Origin: Limosilactobacillus reuteri
GTDB lineage: Bacteria; Bacillota; Bacilli; Lactobacillales; Lactobacillaceae
Length of the DNA stretch: 64,000 nucleotides
Reading direction: 5' to 3'
NCBI RefSeq assembly: GCF_034259105.1
Contig: NZ_CP139478.1
Coordinates: 1,477,001 to 1,541,000, forward strand
A program made the position numbers and the translations under genes. The notes under the pieces were generated by a model. The model ran no database searches and had not been told where the DNA came from. It saw only the letters and a program-made list of their open reading frames with translations. Within the stretch, counting starts at the first letter, position 1. Each line of letters opens with the position of its first letter. This document shows positions 27,483 to 36,092 of this stretch, in pieces.

Positions 27483-28502
27483 CTATTCTTGATCGTTATC
27501 CGATGGGAAAACTAGTTGAGCAGATTGACGAAGGGAGTACATAATTGAGTTGACCGTCTTAGATAATTCTAACCAATGCTTGTACTTCTTCATTTCCTCT
27601 TCATCATCAGGATTGTTAAAGAGGTCTGCAAAATCATTCATTTCATCAGTCATTGAATTTTCTTCAACGGGCGCTTCGATTGGGTGCGCATTTTGGTCAG
27701 CATCATAATAAGTAACCTTTCGCGTATCAAAAATACTATCAAAGACTAAAGTATCCTTCAAACCGTAAACTTCAGAATAAAGGTGAGAGTTAGCTGTCTT
27801 ACCAAAGTTGAGAGTGACAGTAAATTTGTCATAGTTAAGAATTGCAACCCCTTTACCATCAACCCCGGTTTTAGTGAGAGTTGGGAAATAAACTACAGAT
27901 TCTGGTTCACCGTAAATAGTAACGGCCCCATATACAGCATATACACCGAGGTCCATTAAAGCTCCCCCAGCATACTTAAGGGTAAAAATATTTGGATATG
28001 GTTCACTGCCATTAAGAACTTTATCAAAACGCGATGAGTACTTCATTACAGTGATGGTTGCTCCTTGAACGTAATGTTCTTTCATCTCATCAACTTTCTT
28101 CAAGGCCGCTTGATAAATCTTGGTATGGATATGACGAGCTGCTTCAACCAAACGAGCCTTAGGGTGGGCTGCTAATAATGATTCAATTGCACTGTATTCA
28201 CTTGGATTTACGAAGGCTGGCTTTTCAACAATGATAAATTTATCATTTTCAATTGCTTTCCGTGCTTGTTGGTAGTGCAAACTATTTGGTGAAGCAATAT
28301 AAACAACATCAAAGTCGCCCTCTTCAAAGAACTTATCAATGTCATCGTAAAATTCAGTTGCCCCATATGGCTTGCCAAACTTCTCAGCATGTTCTAATGT
28401 CCGAGAATAGACAGCTGTCAATTCATATTTCCCTGTTGTCTTGGCCGCATCTAGCATCTGATCAGTAATAATATTTGTTCCAATAACACCAAGTTTTAGC
28501 AT
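27483..28502 (-). CDS. Gfo/Idh/MocA family NAD(P)-dependent oxidoreductase
   Basis: This 339-residue enzyme has an N-terminal Rossmann domain (LGVIGTNIITDQML) and the family motif VEKPAF (catalytic Lys of EKP), followed by the alpha/beta C-terminal domain. The group oxidises or reduces sugars and sugar derivatives; the substrate is not predictable. Two residues of an acidic stretch before the C-terminus (NNPDDEEEMKKYKHW) resemble lactobacillus members. It is the first gene of a likely two-gene unit with the helicase. Confidence 0.88.
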   Translation of the reverse strand: MLKLGVIGTNIITDQMLDAAKTTGKYELTAVYSRTLEHAEKFGKPYGATEFYDDIDKFFEEGDFDVVYIASPNSLHYQQARKAIENDKFIIVEKPAFVNPSEYSAIESLLAAHPKARLVEAARHIHTKIYQAALKKVDEMKEHYVQGATITVMKYSSRFDKVLNGSEPYPNIFTLKYAGGALMDLGVYAVYGAVTIYGEPESVVYFPTLTKTGVDGKGVAILNYDKFTVTLNFGKTANSHLYSEVYGLKDTLVFDSIFDTRKVTYYDADQNAHPIEAPVEENSMTDEMNDFADLFNNPDDEEEMKKYKHWLELSKTVNSIMYSLRQSAQLVFPSDNDQE

Positions 28503-28662
28503 AAAATCAACTCTTCCTTTTCAAATATTTCTTTGCTTACATTTAATTTTAACAATTATTGCGCGTTTTTAACAGAAATGAAATCTTCTGATAATAGAAA
28601 TGTGTGTATAATTAGTTATGTTATAGAATGACTTATCACTTAATTGAGGAGACTGATAAAAT

Positions 28663-29025
28663 ATGAGAAAAAAAGGAATGTTACTTTTCGGCGCGGGACT
28701 AATGGCTGGACTCACCAGTACTTTAGGGTTCAGTCGTGCGAAGAAAAGCAATAATACGATCTCGTTACCCATCTTTTATGCGGGTACATGGCAATATTAT
28801 GATAAAGAACGAGATCGCTCTCATAAAATAACCATCTCTCCTGAATTAAAGCTCGGTATCGATAACCAAATCATTCCGGCAACGGTTCAACAAATCAAAC
28901 CTGATAAGTTAGTTTTCCTTGATCGGTTTGGTTATCACATTACTATCCGGGCAAATGAACAACGGCCAGTTTCATTAACTGATGAAGCTGATGACCAAGT
29001 TTATACTATTCAACCATTAAAATAA
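28663..29025 (+). CDS. DUF4828 family protein
   Basis: This 120-residue protein has an N-terminal hydrophobic segment ([19 protein letters not shown]) that could be a signal anchor. A small beta-rich domain follows ([21 protein letters not shown] and onward). It matches the DUF4828 family of lactobacilli. The function is unknown. A GAGGAGACTG site precedes the start. A terminator follows directly. Confidence 0.75.
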   Translation: MRKKGMLLFGAGLMAGLTSTLGFSRAKKSNNTISLPIFYAGTWQYYDKERDRSHKITISPELKLGIDNQIIPATVQQIKPDKLVFLDRFGYHITIRANEQRPVSLTDEADDQVYTIQPLK

Positions 29026-29030
29026 TGTTG

Positions 29031-29057
29031 GCGCTGCAAGACAGCGTTTTTTATTTT
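29031..29057 (+). terminator. terminator after the DUF4828 gene
   Basis: GCGCTG and CAGCG arms with a five-base loop are followed by a T-rich run. Confidence 0.75.
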
Positions 29058-29061
29058 TAAA

Positions 29062-29637
29062 TTATTTTTGAGTGTACTGACGATGTGCTGGTGCCCTATA
29101 GTTTTGCATAAATGCCAAAATCTGATCAAACTGGTCACTAAAACAGATACTATTCAAATAAGGATCTTCCACAAAGCCCGCCTTATTCATTTGCTTAAAT
29201 AGATCATTTAATGAATCATAAAAGCCATTAAAGTTGTAAAAAGCAACTGGCTTATGATTATCCCCAACTGTTGTCCATGAGGCGGCTTCGGTAATTTCCT
29301 CTAATGTCCCAAAGCCGCCGGGGAAAGCTAATAACCCATCCGCAAGATCCATCATCGTTTGCTTGCGAATATCCATATTAGGGACAATTCTTACATCTTT
29401 TAATTCGTTATAAATGGCTCCACGATCAGCCAGTTCAGTAGTTATTACCCCGTGAACAACGCCGCCATTTTTTAAGACTGTCCGAGCAAGAGTTCCCATC
29501 AAGCCAAACGCACCAGCACCATAAACTAATTCAATATCGTGTTGGACCAGCCATTCACCAAACCGTTGTGCTTCATAATTAAATGCTGGATCATTCCCGT
29601 CACGCGCACCACAATAAACTGCAATTCGTTTAATCAT
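29062..29637 (-). CDS. LOG family protein (nucleotide phosphoribohydrolase-like)
   Basis: This 191-residue Rossmann-like protein has the LOG signature PGGFGTLEEITEA and YGAGAFGLMG near the N-terminus. Characterised members release cytokinin-type bases from nucleoside 5'-monophosphates; in bacteria the physiological substrate is often unclear. It starts 4 bp after the stop of the upstream dehydrogenase gene and is in an operon with it. Confidence 0.88.
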   Translation of the reverse strand: MIKRIAVYCGARDGNDPAFNYEAQRFGEWLVQHDIELVYGAGAFGLMGTLARTVLKNGGVVHGVITTELADRGAIYNELKDVRIVPNMDIRKQTMMDLADGLLAFPGGFGTLEEITEAASWTTVGDNHKPVAFYNFNGFYDSLNDLFKQMNKAGFVEDPYLNSICFSDQFDQILAFMQNYRAPAHRQYTQK

Positions 29638-29641
29638 ACAA

Positions 29642-30565
29642 CTACTCCCCTTTAATATTTTTTAGAGAATCTAATTGATGCTTAATTGTTGCTGCTGCAC
29701 TCTTAATCTCCTCTTCTTCCAATGGGTAAAGTTTTAAGAGGAGGAGGTTGCCAATTCCTTGTCGGCCAATTAGCGCTGGAAAACTGATGTAGGTTGAATA
29801 CTGCGGCTGATAAATTGCAACCGGCAATGCTAATTGTTCATCCGCAAAAATTGCCGTAATAATTCGGAGAGTCCAAGCAGTAACAGCACTAACATTATAC
29901 CCTAATCCATCGAGAGTGTACCAATTACTAAGGTTTGCCTTAATTTTAAGCTGACTTTGATCTAAGTGATGACCATTGATTGCCGCAGTTAAGGGTTGGC
30001 CATTCACACGAACAGTTGACCAAGCAAATACCTGGTGCCCATCGTGCTGACCATAGACAAAGCCGGTTACATTGGCAGCAGCTACCTTTGCGGCTTCTGC
30101 AATTGCCTGATAAAGGCGCGCAGTTTCAACAACCGTGCCAATCCCAATTACTTGCTTTTGCGGCAAGCCAACTTTTTGCTGGAGAACCGCAGTAATTGCC
30201 TCATTAGGATTAGTAAGGTTAATTAAGATCCCACTAAAATCACTCTTAAAAATCTTATTACCAACTTGTAAGGCCTGCTGATAGCTAGTCTCAAGCTCAG
30301 CCATTGGTTGTTGCTTCATCAAAGCACTCTTTCCAAAGGCGGTAATAAGAACATCCGCATCGGCTAAGGCAGTGTAATCTTGAATATTTATTTTTGTGTG
30401 AGTCGCTAAAACCGTTTGCGCATCATTTAAATCGGCCTGAATCGCAATAGCTAGTTGATCTTTTTCATCAATCAAAACTAATTCATCAACTTTTCCATTC
30501 ATTACTAATTGGTTGGCTAACATTTCACCCACATGACCGAGACCAATAATTCCAATCTTTCTCAT
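29642..30565 (-). CDS. L-2-hydroxyacid (lactate/hydroxyisocaproate-type) dehydrogenase
   Basis: This 307-residue enzyme belongs to the lactate/malate dehydrogenase family and reduces 2-oxo acids with NADH. The N-terminal GIIGLGHVGEM binds NAD; LTNPNEAIT is the conserved substrate/cofactor segment. The catalytic His lies in VYGQHDGHQVFAW, which departs from the GEHGDS of true L-lactate dehydrogenases and matches hydroxyisocaproate-type enzymes. These act on branched-chain 2-oxo acids from amino acid catabolism. Confidence 0.85.
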   Translation of the reverse strand: MRKIGIIGLGHVGEMLANQLVMNGKVDELVLIDEKDQLAIAIQADLNDAQTVLATHTKINIQDYTALADADVLITAFGKSALMKQQPMAELETSYQQALQVGNKIFKSDFSGILINLTNPNEAITAVLQQKVGLPQKQVIGIGTVVETARLYQAIAEAAKVAAANVTGFVYGQHDGHQVFAWSTVRVNGQPLTAAINGHHLDQSQLKIKANLSNWYTLDGLGYNVSAVTAWTLRIITAIFADEQLALPVAIYQPQYSTYISFPALIGRQGIGNLLLLKLYPLEEEEIKSAAATIKHQLDSLKNIKGE

Positions 30566-30630
30566 TTATAGCGCTTCTTTCTATTTCCCGGGAAATAACG
30601 AAAGTGAAAACAAGGTTATTACCCTACTTT

Positions 30631-30674
30631 AAAAAGATAGAGACTAGAAAATAATCTCCTCAGTCTCTTTTTTT
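30631..30674 (-). terminator. terminator after gshA
   Basis: On the minus strand AGAGACT pairs with AGTCTCT and is followed by a TATCTTTTT tract; it overlaps the end of the gshA frame. Confidence 0.65.
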
Positions 30675-32202
30675 ACTTTTCCTGAAAATCCTGAACTTCT
30701 GGAAAATCACTAAGAATTACATCACGGGCACCCTTTGAGAAATCAAAAGTTGCTTGAGCATTATAACTTTCTTGATGATCTCCTACATGTAATACTACTT
30801 GCGTTGGTTGCAAGTCTATTTGGACACCTAACTCAATGGCAGCTTTAACCAATTGCTGAACATCATCTGAGTAAACATCGCTGATTGCTTGCAGCGGATG
30901 TTGGAAATTAATATTTTTCGTGTAACGATCATTGGCAATTTTTAACCCAAATGATAATAAATCACCATTTTCAAGTTGATCTGCTAACTGACCACTAAGG
31001 GTTAGCGAAGGATCATCCACTCGTCGTTGTACGAACTTCAAAGCAAGCTGGTATTCTCGCGGAGCATTAAACTCAACAATAAAGTTTTGCAACTCTGCGA
31101 TTAATTGCATTGCTTCTTCATGCATCCACGGTAATTGTTCCTTTGGTTTTTGTAAGGCCACTTCATTATTCCGCTTTTTTGCTTCCGCTAATCGTTCCTC
31201 CAAATTATCAGGTAATGGTGAAAGAATACTATTTAAAAGCATTAATTCAAGGAAGTTAATCGTATCGTCACTAATTCCTGTTTGCGACAACGGGTCAAGG
31301 TCAAAATTACGAAATTCAAGATAATCAATTCCCTTATGTAAGGCCCCATCAATATCATGCATATCATGGTTATGCCGCCGTAGTCGTACTGGGCCAAAGA
31401 ATTCCTTCATACTATAATAAGTGCCATTGTCTATGAAATGCTTTAGTTCTGCAAAATGCTGGTCGTATGAAGTATAGGTAACTTGCTCATTGGTAAAGTT
31501 ATCATCCCCATAATCACTACAACGCAAACTCCGAACTGGCAACTCCAAATCCTCTGGAATACTATGTGGCATATCTTCAGAAACCGGACTTGCTCCATAT
31601 AAGTACGTAAATAACCATTGATAAAGGTAGAATTTTTGCGCTAATTTAAAGTAAAGATGATTTTGAAAATCAATGCGGTTTGGATACCGGTCCGCATAAA
31701 AGCGATGATAAATCTCGTTGATTAATTCACCATCCAAACTAAAATTAACATGGACATCCCCTAAAATTTCTTGAACAATACCATATTTCTTCCCTAGATA
31801 ATCATGAGTCTCTTGGTCCCATTTCTTAGTAAATGCAGTTTGTAAATATTCAAGGTCATGTTGATAAGTCGGTCCTGGCGCCATACTTAACGGCCATAAT
31901 CGTTCATCACTCCGTAAATGTGAGATAACAATCTGCTCTAACATTTTTAGTTGCCGGACTGCATTCTTAGCCCCAACAACTGGACCCGTTTCAAAGTCCA
32001 TCATGTCATCCGTATAGCCTGAGTTCAAATAAATATTATATTGCCGTGAACGCAGATTTTCAGGATATGGATAACGACTTGCCCGCCCATTGGTCAAAAT
32101 TCGGTGCTTCTTTGCCTCTAAACCAAACTGTGAAGAAAAAAGTTTGGCATTTAATGACGGTTCTTTTAAAGCTGCTTTAAGTTGATCATAATCGGTTCCC
32201 AT
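30673..32202 (-). CDS. gshA: glutamate-cysteine ligase
   Basis: This 509-residue cytosolic enzyme joins glutamate and cysteine to gamma-glutamylcysteine, using ATP. The family is recognised by an N-terminal FGLEAKKHRILTNG strand, the SLRCSDYGDDN segment (RSLRCSDYG) and DYLEFRNFDLDP, which contact substrate and metal. I place the start at 32202 (MGTDYDQLK) because GGAGGG lies 9 bp upstream; a longer frame to 32256 lacks a site. Only the ligase is encoded; no ATP-grasp glutathione synthetase half (GshF) follows. The product may therefore be gamma-glutamylcysteine rather than glutathione, unless gshB is elsewhere. Confidence 0.9.
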   Translation of the reverse strand: MGTDYDQLKAALKEPSLNAKLFSSQFGLEAKKHRILTNGRASRYPYPENLRSRQYNIYLNSGYTDDMMDFETGPVVGAKNAVRQLKMLEQIVISHLRSDERLWPLSMAPGPTYQHDLEYLQTAFTKKWDQETHDYLGKKYGIVQEILGDVHVNFSLDGELINEIYHRFYADRYPNRIDFQNHLYFKLAQKFYLYQWLFTYLYGASPVSEDMPHSIPEDLELPVRSLRCSDYGDDNFTNEQVTYTSYDQHFAELKHFIDNGTYYSMKEFFGPVRLRRHNHDMHDIDGALHKGIDYLEFRNFDLDPLSQTGISDDTINFLELMLLNSILSPLPDNLEERLAEAKKRNNEVALQKPKEQLPWMHEEAMQLIAELQNFIVEFNAPREYQLALKFVQRRVDDPSLTLSGQLADQLENGDLLSFGLKIANDRYTKNINFQHPLQAISDVYSDDVQQLVKAAIELGVQIDLQPTQVVLHVGDHQESYNAQATFDFSKGARDVILSDFPEVQDFQEK

Positions 32203-32338
32203 CCAAGAATCCCTCCAATCAATCATTTTAATTTTATTCAAATTCAACCATAACACTTTTGAAACATAATAGACAATAATAACTTAATTATTTTACTGGA
32301 TAATCACTTCAAAATAGATTAACGCTTTCTGTCCTTAA

Positions 32339-33379
32339 TTATATCAATCTCCGCCACCAAGGAACACAAAATTGCTGATATGCTTTATTCTTAGCAAAGA
32401 AATGATTAATTCCGCTATTTTTACACTGATGTTCCTTTAATGAATTGACATAATCAGCATAAACCTTTATTCTTTGCGAATCCGGAACACCCCGCCATGC
32501 TATAACATCCTGCATATTTCTTACTAAGTCAGCATAATTACCGCCATCATCATAATCAATAGGTGCCTGCCAATATTTTTTAGCGACCCTTCGAAGCTGA
32601 CTATCGGTCGGTTGAGTAATATCAAGACGTTGATGAGTGTGACGATATTTACCAGTTACATAATACTCTCCATAGGGAATTCCATAGTTAAAAGATTCTG
32701 TATCAGCGATTTGCCGTAATTGATTGGTCGAATAATGCGTGGGGTCTGAATCAACTCTTCCTTGGTTATCAAAGCGATAAATATTCCATTGACTAACAAA
32801 CTTTCCTGTTTCGATATCAACAATAAATTCAATCATTCGGGCTGGATTAGCATACCGACGATACGAATTACGAACTAATTGAACCTTCATATTAGAGGGG
32901 TAAGCAAATTTATGATGATAACGATTATGGTAATTAGCACCAGTTTTAAAGTCTAATTTAAAGTGATTATCGTGGGCATAGGAAAGCAATCGTTGAAAAT
33001 CTGTCGCTTCTGGTGAAAGAGAGGGACGCTGATATTGGCGAATAAAAGTGATGTTTTGCCGATCAAGATAACTGCGAAATAAATGAATTTTGCGTCCTAA
33101 CAAATCTGCTTTTAGCCCTTTCTTCCCTGAATAAGCCGTCACAACTAGATCACGAAAATAAGGATAGAAAAAACTGGTAGGGGCTAACTGAGGTGAAAAT
33201 TGATATACAGTTGGTGAAAATTGAAGAAATCCATAGTTATCAATATAAGCTTGTAAATGGTGATTAATAATTAAATCAAGCTGTTCATGAGCGTTAAGAC
33301 CGCTTTGTTTCAAGGTTCTTATATAATTAACGGAACCAATTTGATTTGCTTTTATCATGTTATTTGTCATAAATATCAT
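32339..33379 (-). CDS. uncharacterised protein, DUF3114-like
   Basis: This protein of up to 346 residues is rich in Tyr, Arg and His, with no signal peptide or membrane helix. It resembles, from memory, the DUF3114 proteins of lactobacilli, but I cannot confirm this. Distinct stretches include NYIRTLKQSGLNAHEQLD, YHNRYHHKFAYPSNMKVQLV and PWWRRLI at the end. Three in-frame ATGs (33379, 33370, 33358) are possible and none has a clear ribosome site. The first two overlap the upstream acetyltransferase gene, implying translational coupling. Confidence 0.65.
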   Translation of the reverse strand: MIFMTNNMIKANQIGSVNYIRTLKQSGLNAHEQLDLIINHHLQAYIDNYGFLQFSPTVYQFSPQLAPTSFFYPYFRDLVVTAYSGKKGLKADLLGRKIHLFRSYLDRQNITFIRQYQRPSLSPEATDFQRLLSYAHDNHFKLDFKTGANYHNRYHHKFAYPSNMKVQLVRNSYRRYANPARMIEFIVDIETGKFVSQWNIYRFDNQGRVDSDPTHYSTNQLRQIADTESFNYGIPYGEYYVTGKYRHTHQRLDITQPTDSQLRRVAKKYWQAPIDYDDGGNYADLVRNMQDVIAWRGVPDSQRIKVYADYVNSLKEHQCKNSGINHFFAKNKAYQQFCVPWWRRLI

Positions 33380-33815
33380 TTAACGGTTCATGAACCATCG
33401 TAACATGCTCGCGCTCGGCCTCCATAAAATAGTCACCCACAGATTCAAAACCATATTTTTTGTAAAAGTCCTCAACATAGGCTTGGGCATGAATAGTTAT
33501 CTTAAAGTTGGGTAAATTCACTTTGATTCCACTTAATAAATGTTCAATAATCTTTCCACCTAAACCAATCCCGCGTGCTTGTGGAGCCACAACTACGCGA
33601 CCAAAAGTTACAACATCATTCTGAATAAAATAACGTGCATAAGCAACTACTTCACCATTAGTAGTCGCAAAAACATGGTGCGCAAGTGGGTCACTATCAT
33701 CCGGATCAGGATAGGAACTCTGTTGTTCTCCATTAAAAACTTGTGCTCGTAACTTAAGAATGGCAAAAAGTTCATTAACTGTTAGTTCAGTAAATTGTTT
33801 ATCAAACCATTGCAT
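33360..33815 (-). CDS. GNAT family N-acetyltransferase, ElaA-like
   Basis: This 151-residue enzyme has the GNAT acetyl-CoA loop (VVAPQARGIGLGGKII) and an N-terminal FTELTVNELFAILKLRAQVF segment typical of ElaA proteins. The acceptor is unknown. A GGAGGGA site precedes the start. Its stop codon overlaps possible starts of the next gene, so the two are probably co-transcribed. Confidence 0.88.
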   Translation of the reverse strand: MQWFDKQFTELTVNELFAILKLRAQVFNGEQQSSYPDPDDSDPLAHHVFATTNGEVVAYARYFIQNDVVTFGRVVVAPQARGIGLGGKIIEHLLSGIKVNLPNFKITIHAQAYVEDFYKKYGFESVGDYFMEAEREHVTMVHEPLNDIYDK

Positions 33816-33951
33816 AATTTATCCCTCCTATAATTTTATATATTATACAAAAACTAGTAAGTTAGCATAATTTCCCCGCAAAACAATTTTATTATTAAAT
33901 TTATGGAATATAATAAAGGTAAGGATTTATTTGTGAAGGGAGCGTTCAATA

Positions 33952-34659
33952 ATGGATAATTTTTCACCTAATCGTCGAAACGTTGTTGATATTACCGACT
34001 TAAATAAGTTTTTAACAAAAATGTATGGTTTAATGACCCTGGTAGTATTGCTTTCTGCCTTAACCGCTTGGCTCGTAATGACTGTTTTCGCTCAGCAATT
34101 TACTGCTTTTATGGTCAATAACCGCTGGGGAATGTGGTTAATTATCCTCTTGCCAATTATCCTAACGTTTGGGATTAATTTTAATGCTACTCGTAGTCCT
34201 GGTCTTTGTCTGTTCCTATTAATTTTAACAGCGATCGTCTACGGAATTACCTTTGCTTTTATCGTAGGCGCTTATGCTGGTACTGATATTGCAACAGCCT
34301 TCGTTTCCTCAGCGGGTGTATTCTTAACAATGGCGATTATTGGTACTTTTTCTCACCGTGATTTTACGCGACTTGGTTCTTATGCCAGTGCAGCCTTAAT
34401 TGGCTTGATTATCGCCATGCTGGTTAACTTTTTTGTGCAAAGTCCAATAATTAATTATCTGCTTTCAATTGTTGCGGTAATCATTTTTACGGCATTAACA
34501 GCTTGGGATGCACAACGAATGAAAAATATCTATACCGAGTGTAATGGTCAAGTATCATCCAATGGGCTAGCTGTCCTTGGTGCATTACAGCTTTACCTTG
34601 ATTTTATTAATCTCTTTATTAGTTTCTTAGACATTTTTGGATCAAGTAATGAAAGATAA
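33952..34659 (+). CDS. Bax inhibitor-1 / YccA family membrane protein
   Basis: This 235-residue protein has seven hydrophobic segments and the BI-1 family pattern (TYGLMTLVVLLSALTAW-like first helix; GALQLYLDFINLF near the C-terminus with conserved acidic residues). Related proteins are pH-sensitive calcium leak channels. The role in lactobacilli is unknown. A GAAGGGAG site precedes the start. Confidence 0.9.
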   Translation: MDNFSPNRRNVVDITDLNKFLTKMYGLMTLVVLLSALTAWLVMTVFAQQFTAFMVNNRWGMWLIILLPIILTFGINFNATRSPGLCLFLLILTAIVYGITFAFIVGAYAGTDIATAFVSSAGVFLTMAIIGTFSHRDFTRLGSYASAALIGLIIAMLVNFFVQSPIINYLLSIVAVIIFTALTAWDAQRMKNIYTECNGQVSSNGLAVLGALQLYLDFINLFISFLDIFGSSNER

Positions 34660-34671
34660 AAACATTAAATC

Positions 34672-35271
34672 ATGAAATCAAATACAAATATTCACCACTT
34701 ACCCTATAAACTATCACTCTTAGCAATTTCATTATTTATAATGATGTCGGCAGTAATTTCGCCAGCACTTCCTTTAATGATGCACGCATTTCCTACAATT
34801 AGTCATGTAAATATTGAATTGCTCGCTACTATTCCAAACCTTGGTATGATTTTTGGATTATTAATTAGTCCTTTTCTCAACAGGAAATGGTCACCAAATT
34901 GGCTTGAACAACGGCTTCATCAATTTGTATTTCCACTTTGTTTAGCATTTAATGCTGGCGGCTTCTTCTTGATTAGTACCGCTCACCATTTCTGGATATT
35001 AGTAACCGGGTGTATTATTCTCGGAAGTGGTTTTGGTCTTGTGATGCCCTTTATTTTTAAATGGATTGATAACGTTAGCGCTAAAAATGCCGTTAACTTC
35101 TCGACGACCATTGTCTTAATCATGATGGATATTGGCTGTACCATTTCACCACTGGTAATTGCCCTTATCGATCATACGGCAAGAGGAGCGTTATTCTCGT
35201 CTGCTATTTTCTTCACATTATTAACAATTTATGGATTACTTAAAAGCCTAAAACATACCTTTATTAGATAA
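34672..35271 (+). pseudogene. internally deleted MFS transporter (about six helices left)
   Basis: This 199-residue open frame looks like a major facilitator transporter with the middle missing. Residues 1-70 match the first two helices (VISPALPLMMHAFPTI; LLATIPNLGMIFGLL). The rest resembles the last four helices (NAGGFFLIS, GSGFGLVMPF, MMDIGCTISPLVIALI). Normal members have about 390-400 residues and twelve helices. The join lies near residues 70-85. The frame is intact, so it may be expressed, but transport is unlikely. No clear ribosome site precedes the ATG, which starts 12 bp after the BI-1 gene. Confidence 0.65.
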
Positions 35272-35282
35272 CAAAAATGTGA

Positions 35283-35387
35283 GTGGGAATTAACTTCCTC
35301 GACAAGGCGGTGGGCTAAGGATAGAACGGTGATTAGCACGGCACGGGCTGATTATTGTTCGGACTTAGCCTTGTAGTTAATTTCCAC
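35283..35387. other. rod-like structured element, possible small RNA or palindromic repeat
   Basis: The outer arms GTGGGAATTAACT and AGTTAATTTCCAC pair, followed inward by ACAAGGC/GCCTTGT and CTAAG/CTTAG. Two six-base bulges (TCCTCG, GGTGGG) occur only on the left side. The inner part folds again as GAAC/GTTC and GATTAGC/GCTGATT with G-T pairs. The whole is about 105 nt, G-rich compared with its surroundings, and followed by a terminator. I do not recognise the family. Confidence 0.6.
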
Positions 35388-35409
35388 GATATCGTAACAA
35401 TATTCATAT

Positions 35410-35461
35410 AAAAAACGAGGCTGATGAAAAAACAAAAGTTTTTTTCTCAGCCTCGTTTTTT
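35410..35461. terminator. bidirectional terminator
   Basis: AAAAAACGAGGCTGA and TCAGCCTCGTTTTTT form a long stem around an AT-rich loop. It ends the minus-strand membrane protein gene and could end any transcript through the structured element. Confidence 0.85.
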
Positions 35462-36007
35462 CTTAGCATATTTTTTCCACACTAATGCCTCTTTAATACA
35501 CGGATAGTGACGAATCAGAATTAATGTATATGTACTAGTTGTAACTGTGAGCAATAGCCAAATTACCCACCCATTATCTGGCAAAAACTTAAAACGTTCT
35601 CGTAAAACTTCATCTAATAATTCAAACAATAGTCCTTTAAACGTCATTCTTAACCCTAAGAGGTGATCTGTTGTAACTTCAACCATAAATACAAGGGCAA
35701 ATCCGTATAAATAGGCCCAACCACGCCGATATTTAAATATATGATTACCATATTTATCTTTTTTCACTGTCTTTACAATGCGAACGCTAAAGGTTTGAAA
35801 CCAGCCAAGCATAATGCCAATTAAAATTAGAACAATTGTAACTAACAAATGCCATTCTTGTTGCTCCGTAAAGATCGAAATAATGGTCATGACTAATGCA
35901 TAAAGCGGAATAATAATAAAACTAGTCTTAGTCACAGATTCAAATTGAAATGTTCCTTTAATGAAATTATATAAAATCAATAGACAAAAAAGTATTAAGA
36001 GAGTCAT
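35447..36007 (-). CDS. membrane protein of unknown function (paralogue of 42950-43498)
   Basis: This 186-residue protein has four to five membrane segments. It shares with the protein at 42950-43498 the motifs FIKGTF, VT...IIIP.Y, YL.G, EL.(D/E)EVL and RYP/RHYP near the basic C-terminus. I do not recognise the family. A GGAGGG site precedes the start. The gene ends in a terminator and is followed upstream by an IS30 copy. Confidence 0.75.
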   Translation of the reverse strand: MTLLILFCLLILYNFIKGTFQFESVTKTSFIIIPLYALVMTIISIFTEQQEWHLLVTIVLILIGIMLGWFQTFSVRIVKTVKKDKYGNHIFKYRRGWAYLYGFALVFMVEVTTDHLLGLRMTFKGLLFELLDEVLRERFKFLPDNGWVIWLLLTVTTSTYTLILIRHYPCIKEALVWKKYAKKKRG

Positions 36008-36092
36008 TAAACATCCCTCCTAATATAAATATAAGATAGATTTTAATAACTCTCCACTATTACACCTTTAATAAGACAAAGGAATTTTCTTT

